Below, piece by piece: positions 26,293 to 34,792 of a DNA stretch of 64,000 bases; the stretch's first letter is position 1, and each line of letters begins with the position of its first letter. Where the stretch lies: contig NZ_FCOG02000031.1 in the NCBI RefSeq assembly GCF_001544975.2, positions 17,735 to 81,734 on the forward strand. The letters run 5' to 3'. The notes under the pieces are model-generated. The model did no database searches. It was not told the origin of the DNA and saw only the letters and a list, made by a program, of their open reading frames with translations. The translations under genes and the position numbers were made by a program. Source of the stretch: Caballeronia arationis. Lineage in GTDB: Bacteria > Pseudomonadota > Gammaproteobacteria > Burkholderiales > Burkholderiaceae.

Positions 26293-27575
26293 CGTTGGGC
26301 TCTCCAGGGCGCGATCTTCGGCAACAGTAACATGCCCGGAATCGAGAGCGCGGTGCAGATCATGAAGTACTCGAACCAGCCCGTCTGCGCGACGATGAAG
26401 CCGCTCGACGCCGACGCCAGCGTGCGCGGCACCGAAGCGAGGCTCGTGAAGAGCGCGAACTGCGTGGCGGTATAACGCGGGTCGGTCGTGCTAGCGATAT
26501 AGGCGGTGAACGCGGCCATCGTCAGGCCCGTCGCGAAGGTTTCGAAGCCGTAGAGACCGCCGAGCGCGAGCGGCGACGGCCCGAGTTTCGCGAGCCACGC
26601 GAAGCCGAGCGTCGAGACGATCTGGAGCACGCCGAAAATCCACAGCCCGCGCGCGATGCCGATCTTCACGAGCCAGATTCCGCCGATGATTCCGCCTGCG
26701 AGGCTCGCCCAGAACGCGACCGTCTTCGCGATCACGCCGATCTGCGTCATGTTGAAGCCGATGTCGAGGAAGAACGACGTCGAGAGCGTCGTCGCCATCG
26801 TGTCGCCGAGCTTGTAGAGGAAGATGAAGCCGAGCACGAGCATCGCCGTGCGCCAGCCGTCACGCGAGATGAACTCGTGGAACGGCTCGACGATCGCCTC
26901 GCGCAGGTTCTTCGGCGGTGCGCCGTGCACTTCTGGTTCCTTCACGACGAGCGTCATCACAATGCCCGGCAGCATGAACGCGGCGGTGATGATGAAGACG
27001 GTGGTCCACGGCAGGTGATCGGCGAGGATCAGCGCGAGCGAGCCGGGAATCAGCGCTGCGATCTTGTACGCGTTCACGTGAACGGCGTTGCCGAGGCCCT
27101 GCTCAGTATCGGCGAGCAGTTCGCGGCGATAGGCGTCGATCGAGATGTCCTGGCTCGCGCCGAAGAACGCGACGAGCGCCGTGAGCGTGGCCACGCTCCA
27201 GATGTCCTTCGACGGCGATATGAAGCCGAGCGCGCCGATCGCCGCCGCGACCAGTAGCTGCGTGACGAGCATCCAGCCGCGCCGCCTGCCGGGCCGCCAG
27301 CCGGGCAGGCGCGGCACGTAGCGGTCCATCAGCGGTGCCCAGACGAACTTCCACGTATAGGGAAACTGGATCAGCGCGAAGAGACCGATTTCCTTCAGGT
27401 CGACGCCTTCCTTGCGCAGCCACGCCTGCACCAGATAGACGAGCGTGAAGAGCGGCAATCCCGACGTGAAGCCGAGAAAGACGCAAGTCAGGATGCGCGC
27501 GTTCAGGAAAGCGCGCCAGCCGGGATGATCTTCGTGAGCAGTAAGAGCGGGCGCCTCGTGTGGCGAGTTGGACAT
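26289..27575 (-). CDS. ampG: AmpG-like muropeptide permease (MFS)
   Basis: A 428-residue major-facilitator protein with about 12 membrane helices. The N-terminal half shows the AmpG signature GFTSGLPLFTLVYLVQAWLR, a PYTWKFVWAPLMDRY loop and GASQDISIDAYR. AmpG imports GlcNAc-anhydroMurNAc peptides for wall recycling and beta-lactamase induction. Sequence identity to AmpG is strong in these motifs; genuine muropeptide transport is inferred. It overlaps the M48 protease gene (4 bp). Confidence 0.85.
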   Translation of the reverse strand: MSNSPHEAPALTAHEDHPGWRAFLNARILTCVFLGFTSGLPLFTLVYLVQAWLRKEGVDLKEIGLFALIQFPYTWKFVWAPLMDRYVPRLPGWRPGRRRGWMLVTQLLVAAAIGALGFISPSKDIWSVATLTALVAFFGASQDISIDAYRRELLADTEQGLGNAVHVNAYKIAALIPGSLALILADHLPWTTVFIITAAFMLPGIVMTLVVKEPEVHGAPPKNLREAIVEPFHEFISRDGWRTAMLVLGFIFLYKLGDTMATTLSTSFFLDIGFNMTQIGVIAKTVAFWASLAGGIIGGIWLVKIGIARGLWIFGVLQIVSTLGFAWLAKLGPSPLALGGLYGFETFATGLTMAAFTAYIASTTDPRYTATQFALFTSLASVPRTLASASSGFIVAQTGWFEYFMICTALSIPGMLLLPKIAPWRAQR

Positions 27576-27630
27576 GTCGATGGAGGCAATGCGGTTGTCG
27601 ATGCGTGAATTTGCCGAATCGACGGACGAT

Positions 27631-28239
27631 TCAGCCGCGCTTCACGCGATAGACCGCAAGACTACCACGCCAGTTCGCGCCCCAACGGATCGACTGCCCG
27701 CCGTGCAGCACGACGCGATCGAGAATTTCGATGCCGACTTCCGGCGCGAGCGCCTCGAAGTCCTTTATGGTCAGGACACGCACGTTCGGCGTGTTGTGCC
27801 ACTGATAAGGCAGCGCTTTCGACACCGGCATGCGCCCCTGAATCACCGCCAGCCGATGCGGCCAGTAGCCGAAATTTGGGAACGACACGATGCACTCGCG
27901 TCCGACTCGCACGGTTTCGCGGAGGATCGCGGCGGTCTGGTGGATCGTCTGGAGCGTCTGCGAGAGGATCGCGAAGTCGAAGCTGTCGTCTTCGAAGAGG
28001 CGCAGGCCGTCTTCCAGGTTCTGCTGGATCACGTTCACGCCTTTTTGCGCGCACGCCAGCACGCCGGCATCGTTGATTTCGATGCCATAGCCATTCACGT
28101 CGAGTTCTTCGCCGAGCAGCGACAGGAGCGATCCGTCGCCGCAACCCAGATCGAGGACGGTCGCGCGCGGCTCCACCCAGCGCGCGATCGCGCGGAAGTC
28201 GGAGCGCATCGCGAGGTAATCGAGTGTGTTCTGGTTCAT
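27631..28239 (-). CDS. metW: Methionine biosynthesis protein MetW
   Basis: A 202-residue class I SAM-binding-fold protein (VLDLGCGDGSLLSLL at about residues 29-43, NDAGVLACAQKGVNV, FDFAILSQTLQTI). MetW is the partner needed for activity of the downstream-type MetX homoserine acyltransferases. It is encoded immediately after metX with a 4-bp overlap, the standard proteobacterial metX-metW arrangement. Confidence 0.93.
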   Translation of the reverse strand: MNQNTLDYLAMRSDFRAIARWVEPRATVLDLGCGDGSLLSLLGEELDVNGYGIEINDAGVLACAQKGVNVIQQNLEDGLRLFEDDSFDFAILSQTLQTIHQTAAILRETVRVGRECIVSFPNFGYWPHRLAVIQGRMPVSKALPYQWHNTPNVRVLTIKDFEALAPEVGIEILDRVVLHGGQSIRWGANWRGSLAVYRVKRG

Positions 28240-29381
28240 GCGCCCACCTCGGCGGCAATGCGTTCGTAATAGGCGCGCAGCAGGTTGTGATAGCGCGCGT
28301 CGTCGAGCAGGAAGGCGTCGTGGCCGTGCGGCGCGTCGATTTCCGCGTAGCTCACCGTGCGCTTGTGGTCGAGCAGCGCCTTCACGAGTTCCCGCGAGCG
28401 CGCCGGTGCGAATCGCCAGTCGGTCGAGAAACTCGCGATCAGATACTTCGCCTTCGTGTGCGCGAGCGCTTTCGTGAGGTCGCCGTCGAAGGCCTTTGCC
28501 GGATCGAAATAGTCGAGTGCCCGCGTGATCAGCAGATACGTGTTGGCGTCGAAGTATTCGGCGAATTTGTCAGCCTGATAGCGCAGGTACGACTCCACTT
28601 CGAACTCGACGTCGAAGTTAAAGTTGTACGCGTCGAGCGCGCCTTCGGCCCGGCGCAGCGCACGGCCGAACTTGGTCGCCATGTCGTCGTCGGAGAGATA
28701 CGTGATGTGGCCGATCATGCGCGCCACGCGCAAGCCGCGGCGCGGCTTCACGCCGTGCGCGTAGTAGTCGCCGCCGTGAAAGTCGGGGTCCGAGAGAATG
28801 GCCGAGCGCGCCGTCTCGTTGAACGCGATGTTCTGCGCGGAGAGCTTCGGCGTCGACGCGACCACGATGCAATGGCCGAGCCGCTCCGGATACATCATGC
28901 TCCACGCGAGCGCCTGCATGCCGCCGAGGCTGCCGCCCATCACCGCGGCGAAGCGCTCGACGCCGAACCGGTCCGCGACGCGCGCCTGTGCGTGCACCCA
29001 GTCCTCGACGGTCACGACCGGAAAGCTCGCGCCGTATGGCTTGCCCGTCGACGGGTCGATGCTCATCGGGCCGGTCGAGCCGAAGCAGGAGCCGAGATTG
29101 TTTACGCCGATCACGAAAAAGCGATTGGTGTCGAGCGGCTTGCCCGGGCCGACGAGGTTGTCCCACCAGCCGACGTCCTTCGGGTTGTCGGCGTAGACGC
29201 CCGCGACGTGATGCGACGCGTTGAGCGCATGGCAGACGAGCACGGCGTTCGAGCGCGCGGCGTTCAGTTCGCCATACGTTTCGACGACGAGATCGTAGTC
29301 GCCGAAACGGCTGCCGTTCTGCATGCCGAGCGGCTCGGAAAAATGCAGTGTCTGGGGAGTGACGATGCCGATCGATTCCAT
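28236..29381 (-). CDS. metX: Homoserine O-acyltransferase MetX
   Basis: A 381-residue alpha/beta-hydrolase-fold enzyme that acylates homoserine, the committed step of methionine synthesis. The nucleophile is Ser151 in VMGGSLGGMQAL; the catalytic Asp/His are in the C-terminal FSTDWRFAP and DAPHGHDAFLLDD segments. Betaproteobacterial members of this subgroup working with MetW are usually succinyl-specific (MetXS), but acyl specificity cannot be proven by eye. The start MESIGIVTPQ at 29381 has a weak GGCGG ribosome-binding region held in a small hairpin. A SAM-II-type riboswitch lies 75 nt upstream. Confidence 0.94.
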   Translation of the reverse strand: MESIGIVTPQTLHFSEPLGMQNGSRFGDYDLVVETYGELNAARSNAVLVCHALNASHHVAGVYADNPKDVGWWDNLVGPGKPLDTNRFFVIGVNNLGSCFGSTGPMSIDPSTGKPYGASFPVVTVEDWVHAQARVADRFGVERFAAVMGGSLGGMQALAWSMMYPERLGHCIVVASTPKLSAQNIAFNETARSAILSDPDFHGGDYYAHGVKPRRGLRVARMIGHITYLSDDDMATKFGRALRRAEGALDAYNFNFDVEFEVESYLRYQADKFAEYFDANTYLLITRALDYFDPAKAFDGDLTKALAHTKAKYLIASFSTDWRFAPARSRELVKALLDHKRTVSYAEIDAPHGHDAFLLDDARYHNLLRAYYERIAAEVGA

Positions 29382-29455
29382 TCATTCCGCCGTAAGTAGA
29401 AGGGCGGCTAGACGGTGTCGGCGATGCGCGGGGAGAAAGCGATTGCGCGGCTGAC

Positions 29456-29530
29456 GACCTCTTTAGCCGCATTTATAGTGAACCCGGCGAAGGGTTCGCG
29501 CGCCCGCAATCGAGTCAGCAAATCGGCGCG
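29456..29530 (-). promoter_or_regulatory. SAM-II (SAM-alpha) type riboswitch upstream of metX
   Basis: Read on the minus strand the segment has all SAM-II landmarks in order: P1 5' strand CGCGCC, loop beginning GATTTG, loop end TTGCG, P1 3' strand GGCGCG, then ATAAATGCGG and the invariant GCTAAA followed by GAGG. The pseudoknot TTGCG with TGCGG forms as in the class consensus. An extra hairpin (GAACCC, TTCGCC loop, GGGTTC) is inserted between P1 and the ATAAAT segment. Location ahead of metX fits SAM feedback on methionine synthesis. A -10-like TATACT lies at 29554-29559 just upstream. Confidence 0.8.
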
Positions 29531-29553
29531 TAGGTAAATCGAGATAGCGAAGA

Positions 29554-29559
29554 AGTATA
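29554..29559 (-). promoter_or_regulatory. Candidate -10 element of the metX promoter
   Basis: TATACT on the minus strand, about 24 nt before the riboswitch aptamer, so transcription would start just ahead of P1. No good -35 hexamer is visible, so confidence is modest. Confidence 0.4.
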
Positions 29560-29573
29560 GCGGAAAATCGGCT

Positions 29574-30305
29574 TTAGACGCCCAGAGCGAGTTGGCGCAA
29601 CGACCGCACCCGCAGATCGACGTAATGCGGACGTCCCGTGCCGGGGCGGCGCATCGACAGCTTGCCGCTCGCGTCGCGCGCATGCGGGAGATGGCCGACG
29701 ATCCACACCGTGCGAATCTTCAGGCGCTTGTAGCGCTTCAGATGCCCGCGCGTATCCTCGACGAGGATCGCGTCCGACAGGCGCACGTCGGCGCGGCGCA
29801 TCAGGCGGCGCAGCATTTGCGCGTCGGGCTTCGCGCGCCAGGTCGGTCCGTCGCGCATGTCCTCGATCGCGATCACGCGCTCGAACAGCTTGCCGATGCC
29901 GAGTTCCGCGAGCACCGCGCGCGCATAGAGTGTCGGCGCGTTGGTCAGCACGATCTTGCGTCCGGGCAATGCGCGCAGCATCCGCGCGAGTCCGCGTTCG
30001 GCGCGCACCATTGACTTCAGGTCGGCGAAGGTGTGCACGGCGCGCAGGAAATCGGCGGGGTCGGTGCCGTGATGCCGCACGAGCCCGAGCAGCGTCGCGC
30101 CATAGCGCACCGTGTAGCCGACGCGCAGCCGGTTCGCTTCATCGAGATCGACGTTCAGCGTGTCGATGATGTACTGCGTCATCGCGTTGTTGATCGCCGG
30201 GAAGATTTCGTGCGACGCGTGGTGCAGCGTGTTGTCGAGGTCGAAGAGCCAGACGGGACCGCGCTGTTTGACGCGACGCCGCCGCGGAGTGCGAGTGGGT
30301 TTCAT
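29574..30305 (-). CDS. HAD-family phosphatase (pyrimidine 5'-nucleotidase type)
   Basis: A 243-residue haloacid-dehalogenase-fold hydrolase. Motif I is FDLDNTL (nucleophile Asp22, acid Asp24), motif II VLTNAP, motif III/IV KPDAQMLRRL and ILVEDTRGHLK. The LFDLDNTLHHA start and the following all-alpha cap match the SDT1/YjjG-like pyrimidine 5'-nucleotidase subgroup. Substrate unproven. The Arg-rich N-terminus (MKPTRTPRRRRVKQRG) is a minor oddity. It lies between argB and the metX leader on the same strand. Confidence 0.85.
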   Translation of the reverse strand: MKPTRTPRRRRVKQRGPVWLFDLDNTLHHASHEIFPAINNAMTQYIIDTLNVDLDEANRLRVGYTVRYGATLLGLVRHHGTDPADFLRAVHTFADLKSMVRAERGLARMLRALPGRKIVLTNAPTLYARAVLAELGIGKLFERVIAIEDMRDGPTWRAKPDAQMLRRLMRRADVRLSDAILVEDTRGHLKRYKRLKIRTVWIVGHLPHARDASGKLSMRRPGTGRPHYVDLRVRSLRQLALGV

Positions 30306-30363
30306 GCGCGGGGAAGGAAGACGGCGCAGCGTGGGCCGCGCCGGTGATGCAAGGAGAAGGCGC

Positions 30364-31263
30364 TCAGTGCGAGCGGATCATCGTGCCGAACGGCTGCTCG
30401 GTCAGGATTTCGAGCAGCACCGAATGCTCGATGCGCCCGTCGATGATGTGCACCGAACGCACGCCGCTCTTCGCTGCATCGAGCGCCGACGAAATCTTCG
30501 GCAGCATGCCGCCGGAGATCGTGCCGTCGGCGAAGAGGGCGTCGATCTCGCGCGCGGAAAGGTCCGTGAGCAGGTTGCCTTCCTTGTCCATCACGCCGGG
30601 GATGTTGGTCATCATCACGAGCTTCTCGGCGTTCAGCACGACCGCCAGCTTGCCCGCGACCAGATCCGCGTTGATGTTGTACGAGAGACCGTCTTCGCCG
30701 AAGCCGATCGGCGAGATGACCGGAATGAACGCGTCGTCCTGCAGCGCCTTCACGACCGCCGGATTGATCGCCTCGACCTCGCCGACCTGGCCGATATCGA
30801 TGAACTGGCCCGGATTATCGCGATCCGGCATCTGCAGCTTGCGCGCGTGGATGAGACCGCCGTCCTTGCCGGTCAGGCCGACCGCCTGTCCGCCAAAATG
30901 GTTGATCAGCGTGACGATGTCCTGCTGCACCTCGCCGCCGAGCACCCATTCGACGACTTCCATCGTCTCTTCGTCGGTGACACGCATGCCCTGGATGAAG
31001 GTGCCCTGCTTGCCGATCTTCTTGAGCGCCTGGTCGATCTGCGGCCCGCCGCCGTGGACGATCACCGGATTGATGCCGACCAGTTTCAGCAGGATCACGT
31101 CGCGCGCGAAGCCTTGTTTCAGGCGCTCTTCGGTCATCGCGTTGCCGCCGTACTTGATCACGATCGTCTTGCCGTGGTACTGGCGAATGTAGGGCAGCGC
31201 CTCGGCCAGGATTTCGGCTTTCAGGGTCGGCGCGATCTGCGTAAGGTCGGGGAGCTCGGACAT
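30364..31263 (-). CDS. argB: Acetylglutamate kinase
   Basis: A 299-residue amino-acid kinase that phosphorylates N-acetylglutamate in arginine synthesis. Motifs: VIKYGGNAM (N-terminal phosphate loop), NPVIVHGGGPQID, GGEVQQDIVTLIN, YNINADLVAGKLA, and SGGMLPKISSALDA at the C-terminus. The start is set at MSELPDLTQ (31263), the usual length for the family; an upstream ATG at 31296 adds 11 residues. It is divergent from the small CWC gene. Confidence 0.96.
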   Translation of the reverse strand: MSELPDLTQIAPTLKAEILAEALPYIRQYHGKTIVIKYGGNAMTEERLKQGFARDVILLKLVGINPVIVHGGGPQIDQALKKIGKQGTFIQGMRVTDEETMEVVEWVLGGEVQQDIVTLINHFGGQAVGLTGKDGGLIHARKLQMPDRDNPGQFIDIGQVGEVEAINPAVVKALQDDAFIPVISPIGFGEDGLSYNINADLVAGKLAVVLNAEKLVMMTNIPGVMDKEGNLLTDLSAREIDALFADGTISGGMLPKISSALDAAKSGVRSVHIIDGRIEHSVLLEILTEQPFGTMIRSH

Positions 31264-31401
31264 GGCGGCAAATGAGGCGAGGAGCGGTTTAAACACGCCG
31301 AATTGTACAGGACTGACGCATCGCAGCAGGGCGATTTGCCGCAGCAGTTGCGCGGCCGCGCGGGCGTGGGATGATCGTGATATTTCCGTGACAAATCAAC
31401 G

Positions 31402-31614
31402 ATGGCTACCGAACCCGTTCGCAAGGAAGATGCCGGCGGCGAGACCTGTTCGCGCTGCGGGGCGGCGTTTCGCTGCGGATCGCTCGCCGGCGACGCCCGA
31501 TGCTGGTGCGCATCGATGCCCGAACTGCCGCTCGCGCGCCTGAGAAGCGGCGCCGGATGTCTGTGTCCGGCGTGTCTTGCGGAGGAAATCCGGCGCGCGG
31601 GATCGGAGGCATAA
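31402..31614 (+). CDS. Small cysteine-rich CWC protein
   Basis: A 70-residue protein with seven cysteines: ETCSRCGAAFRCG, ARCWCASMP and GCLCPACLAEE. The paired CxxC plus CWC pattern matches the Cys-rich CWC family (a putative zinc-binding domain of unknown function). It is terminated immediately downstream by a perfect bidirectional terminator, supporting a genuine short gene. Confidence 0.85.
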   Translation: MATEPVRKEDAGGETCSRCGAAFRCGSLAGDARCWCASMPELPLARLRSGAGCLCPACLAEEIRRAGSEA

Positions 31615-31615
31615 A

Positions 31616-31647
31616 AAAACGGCGACCTTGGCAAGGTCGCCGTTTTT
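31616..31647. terminator. Bidirectional terminator between the CWC gene and the TPR protein gene
   Basis: The stem CGGCGACCTT / AAGGTCGCCG is flanked by an A run on the left and TTTTT on the right; it serves both converging genes. Confidence 0.92.
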
Positions 31648-31659
31648 GCTGGGCCCGGC

Positions 31660-33351
31660 TTACTCGGCCAGCTTTTTCGTCGTGCGCCGTTTCGGAGCTG
31701 CCGCACTCGCGTGCTTCGTGGCGAGCGCCCTCAGGTCGCGCGTGACGTCGTCCAGCACCGGTTCCCACTGCGCGAAATGCTTCTGCCGATAAAGCGTCGC
31801 GGTCGGGTACCACGGGCTGTCGGTGCGCTCCAGTTGCCAGACCCAGTGCGGATTGACGTCGAGCAGCACCCACGTCGGCTTGCCGAGCGCCGCGGACAAA
31901 TGCGCGACGCTCGTGCACACGGTGATGACGAGGTCGAGCGAATCGATAAAGGCGGCGGTGTCGTCGAACGTGTCGAATTGGGCGGTGTGGTCGGCGATCG
32001 CAAAGCCGTATTCCCGCGCGGCAGCGACGTCGTCTTGCGCGCCCTTTTGCAGCGAAAAGAACGCGACGTTCTCGAGCGAGCCGAGCGCCTTCGCATAGCG
32101 TTCGATGCTGACACTGCGGAACGGATTGCGTTGATGCGTCGTGCTGCCGCTCCATACGAGGCCGACGCGCAATTGCCTGCCGCCTTGCGCCTCGGCGCGC
32201 CACGGCGCGGCGCGCTCTGCGTCGGCGGCGAGATAGGCGCGCTTCGCGGGAATCGATTCCTCGTCGATATTGAAATGCAGCGGCAGGCTCAGGAGCGGGA
32301 AGTGGAAATCGTGCTCAGGCAGCTCGGCGTCGTGCGGAATGCATTCGACGCTCTTCGGCGCCATGCGCGTCATCAGCGGATGCAGGCCCTTGAACGTCAC
32401 CCACACGAGCTTGCCGCCCTGCGCGTGGACCTGCTTCGCAAGCAGGGGCACGAAGCGACAGAACTGCAGGACATCGCCGAAACCCTGCTCGCCCCAAAGG
32501 AGCAGCGTCTTGCCGCGCAGCGGCTCGCCGTTCCAGCGCGGGACGCTGAAGCCGGGGTAGGTGCCCGCCAGTTCCGACGATCCGTCCCAGCGCGCCTCGA
32601 AGTTCTGCCAGCCACGTGCATAGTTGCGCTGAACCAGGTCCAGCAGCGACAGGTTGAACGGAAACCGCGGTGTCTGCGGCGCGGCCTGGGCGGCGGCGAG
32701 GGCGGCGGCGGTGGAGTCTTCCCAGCGTTGAGCTTCCTTCAGCGCGAGACTGTAGTTCGAGTGCGCGAGCGCATTCGACGCATCGATCTGCACGGCGCGC
32801 CGGCCGGCCGCGAGCGCATGCTCCAGTTCGAGGCGCTGCGGATACAGGCGCGTCAGGTTGGTCCAGGCCTCGATGTCGTTCGCGTTGCTCGCGACGGCTT
32901 CTTCAAGCAGCTTCAGCGTCTCGTCGGCGTGTCCGGTCATTTCCAGCGCGACTGCGAGATTGTTGCGCAGCGTCGGCACGGAAGCGTCGATGGCATATGC
33001 GCGCTGATAGAACGGGATGGCTTCGGCGTGATGGCCGCCGCGTTGCAGCGCATAGCCGAGATGCCAGAGCGCGAGCGCGTGCTGCGGCTCGCGCTCGACG
33101 AGGTTCGCTGCCAGCGTGATCGCATCCGCGATCGCGCCGCGCTTGAGCATGATGTCGATGAGTTGCAGTCTGGCGTCGACGAGCTCCGGTTGCAGGATCA
33201 GCGCTGCGTGCAGCCAGAACGATTGTTCTGCGGCCAATTGTCGCTCGGCGGCGGATTGAGCATTTGCGAGATAGACAGGCAGTACGCGCGCGATAATGTC
33301 GTCCTGGGCTGCGGGGGAAGGGTTTCGGCTGGTTTTGGGGCTGCGGGTCAT
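31660..33351 (-). CDS. TPR protein with glycosyltransferase-like C-terminal domain
   Basis: A 563-residue protein. Residues about 40-245 contain tandem tetratricopeptide repeats (ALWHLGYALQRGGHHAEAIPFYQRAYAI, TLRNNLAVALEMTGHADETLKLLEEA, AHSNYSLALKEAQRW). From about 290 on it resembles the GT-B fold C-terminal region seen in GT9/GT41-type proteins: LLLWGEQGFGDVLQFCRFVPLL, VGLVWSGSTTHQRN, DLVITVCTSVAHLSAALGKPTWVLL. It is probably a sugar transferase acting on a surface polymer or protein, but the acceptor and donor are unknown. The end is Lys/Arg-rich. No polysaccharide cluster surrounds it. Confidence 0.82.
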   Translation of the reverse strand: MTRSPKTSRNPSPAAQDDIIARVLPVYLANAQSAAERQLAAEQSFWLHAALILQPELVDARLQLIDIMLKRGAIADAITLAANLVEREPQHALALWHLGYALQRGGHHAEAIPFYQRAYAIDASVPTLRNNLAVALEMTGHADETLKLLEEAVASNANDIEAWTNLTRLYPQRLELEHALAAGRRAVQIDASNALAHSNYSLALKEAQRWEDSTAAALAAAQAAPQTPRFPFNLSLLDLVQRNYARGWQNFEARWDGSSELAGTYPGFSVPRWNGEPLRGKTLLLWGEQGFGDVLQFCRFVPLLAKQVHAQGGKLVWVTFKGLHPLMTRMAPKSVECIPHDAELPEHDFHFPLLSLPLHFNIDEESIPAKRAYLAADAERAAPWRAEAQGGRQLRVGLVWSGSTTHQRNPFRSVSIERYAKALGSLENVAFFSLQKGAQDDVAAAREYGFAIADHTAQFDTFDDTAAFIDSLDLVITVCTSVAHLSAALGKPTWVLLDVNPHWVWQLERTDSPWYPTATLYRQKHFAQWEPVLDDVTRDLRALATKHASAAAPKRRTTKKLAE

Positions 33352-33469
33352 CGTTTTGAAGTTGGCGGCCGGGCCGCGCCAGGTTTTCGAAAATTAACTT
33401 TCGATGGTGTGGCAACCTGTAATCTGCAACCACAAGACAATTCCGAAATACACGCAGGATTTCATCGCG

Positions 33470-34792
33470 ATGCATCGAATTACGAACACGGGGCGCGTCA
33501 ACCTCGGGCATCTGTTCTGGCTGCGCAGCCTGGCGATCATTGGCCAGCTCGTGACGATCGCCGTCGTGCAGGTTTTCTACGGCGCGCATCTGCCGTTGCC
33601 CGCGATGCTGCTCGTCATCGGCCTCGAAGTGATCTTCAACGCGCTCACGTGGCTGCGCGTCGCGCGCGCGCGGCCCGAGACCAATCTCGAACTGTTCGGG
33701 CAACTATGGGTCGATCTCGGCGCGCTGTCGGCGTTGCTGTTCCTCTCCGGCGGCGCGACGAATCCCTTCGTCACGCTCTACATTCCGTCGCTGGCAATCG
33801 CGGCGGCCGTGCTGCCGTGGACGATGATGGCGATCCTCGCGCTCTTCGCCGTGATTTGTTACGCGCTCCTCAGCTATAACTATGTGCCGCTCAACATCGA
33901 GAATCCGGCGAACCTCTTCGAGTATTTCCGCATGGGGCTGTGGGTGAACTTCATGGTGAGCGTCGGGCTGATCGGCTGGTTCGTCGCGCGCATGTCGCGC
34001 GCGCTGCGCCTGCGCGATGCCGCGCTCGCCGATGCCCAGCAGCGCCTCCTGCGCGACGAGCGCGCGGTCGCGCTCGGCGTTCAGGCCGCGACGGTCGCGC
34101 ATGAAATCGGCACGCCGCTCTCGACGATCGCGATGCTGAGCGAAGAACTGCGCGATGCCGCTTCGAGCGACACGAACCTCGCGCCCTACGCCGCCGACTT
34201 CGAACTGCTTGAACAGCAGATGAGCCTGTGCACGTCCGCGCTCGCGCGGCTGCGCAGCCGCGCGAGCGGACCGTCGAACCGTCAGCCGCTCGACGACTGG
34301 CTCGAAAGCTTCGTCGCGCAGTGGCGGCTGCGTCATCCGCATGTGCGCTTCGAGCCCCTCGGCACGACGCCCGCCGATGTTTCGATCGACGACGCCGTCG
34401 CGGTCGGCCAGATCCTCACGATTCTGCTGGATAATGCGGCGCGAGCGAGCAAGGATTCGGTGACGCTCGAAACGTCGGTGGCGCGCGATGCCGGCGAGTC
34501 GGTCATCCAGTTCGACATCTGCGACCGCGGCCCGGGCATTCCGCCCGCGCTGCGCGGCTCGCTCGGCGCGATGCCTGTCGACAGCACGGAGGGCGGCCAC
34601 GGCGTCGGGCTCTATCTAGCGTTCACTTCAGCGGCGCGGCTCGGCGGTTCGATTGAGCTCGCGGCGGCCAGTCCGCGCGGCACGCACGCGGTGCTGCGAC
34701 TGCCGGAGAACGGCGCGTCGACGGCGAATGCGCGCGAAGCAAGGATGCAACAGGGCGGCCACGCGTCCGCCACCATGGAGAAAAAAGCATGA
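33470..34792 (+). CDS. regB: RegB/PrrB-type redox sensor histidine kinase
   Basis: A 440-residue membrane kinase with about six N-terminal helices (residues 15-175). It carries the RegB ubiquinone-site heptapeptide GGATNPF at residues 94-100, H-box HEIGTPLSTI (His211), a Cys at 254 in the position of the redox-active cysteine of RegB (QMSLCTSAL), and HATPase motifs (LLDNAARAS, CDRGPGIP, GGHGVGLYLA). Start ATG 33470 follows a GCGATG context; ATG 33404 upstream adds 22 polar residues ahead of the first helix. Its stop overlaps the regulator start (ATGA). It likely signals quinone/oxygen status. Confidence 0.92.
   Translation: MHRITNTGRVNLGHLFWLRSLAIIGQLVTIAVVQVFYGAHLPLPAMLLVIGLEVIFNALTWLRVARARPETNLELFGQLWVDLGALSALLFLSGGATNPFVTLYIPSLAIAAAVLPWTMMAILALFAVICYALLSYNYVPLNIENPANLFEYFRMGLWVNFMVSVGLIGWFVARMSRALRLRDAALADAQQRLLRDERAVALGVQAATVAHEIGTPLSTIAMLSEELRDAASSDTNLAPYAADFELLEQQMSLCTSALARLRSRASGPSNRQPLDDWLESFVAQWRLRHPHVRFEPLGTTPADVSIDDAVAVGQILTILLDNAARASKDSVTLETSVARDAGESVIQFDICDRGPGIPPALRGSLGAMPVDSTEGGHGVGLYLAFTSAARLGGSIELAAASPRGTHAVLRLPENGASTANAREARMQQGGHASATMEKKA

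Noticed and set aside
31711..33879. A 722-codon plus-strand frame opposite the TPR/glycosyltransferase gene
   Set aside because: Low-information Arg/Val-rich composition; the minus strand encodes clear TPR repeats.
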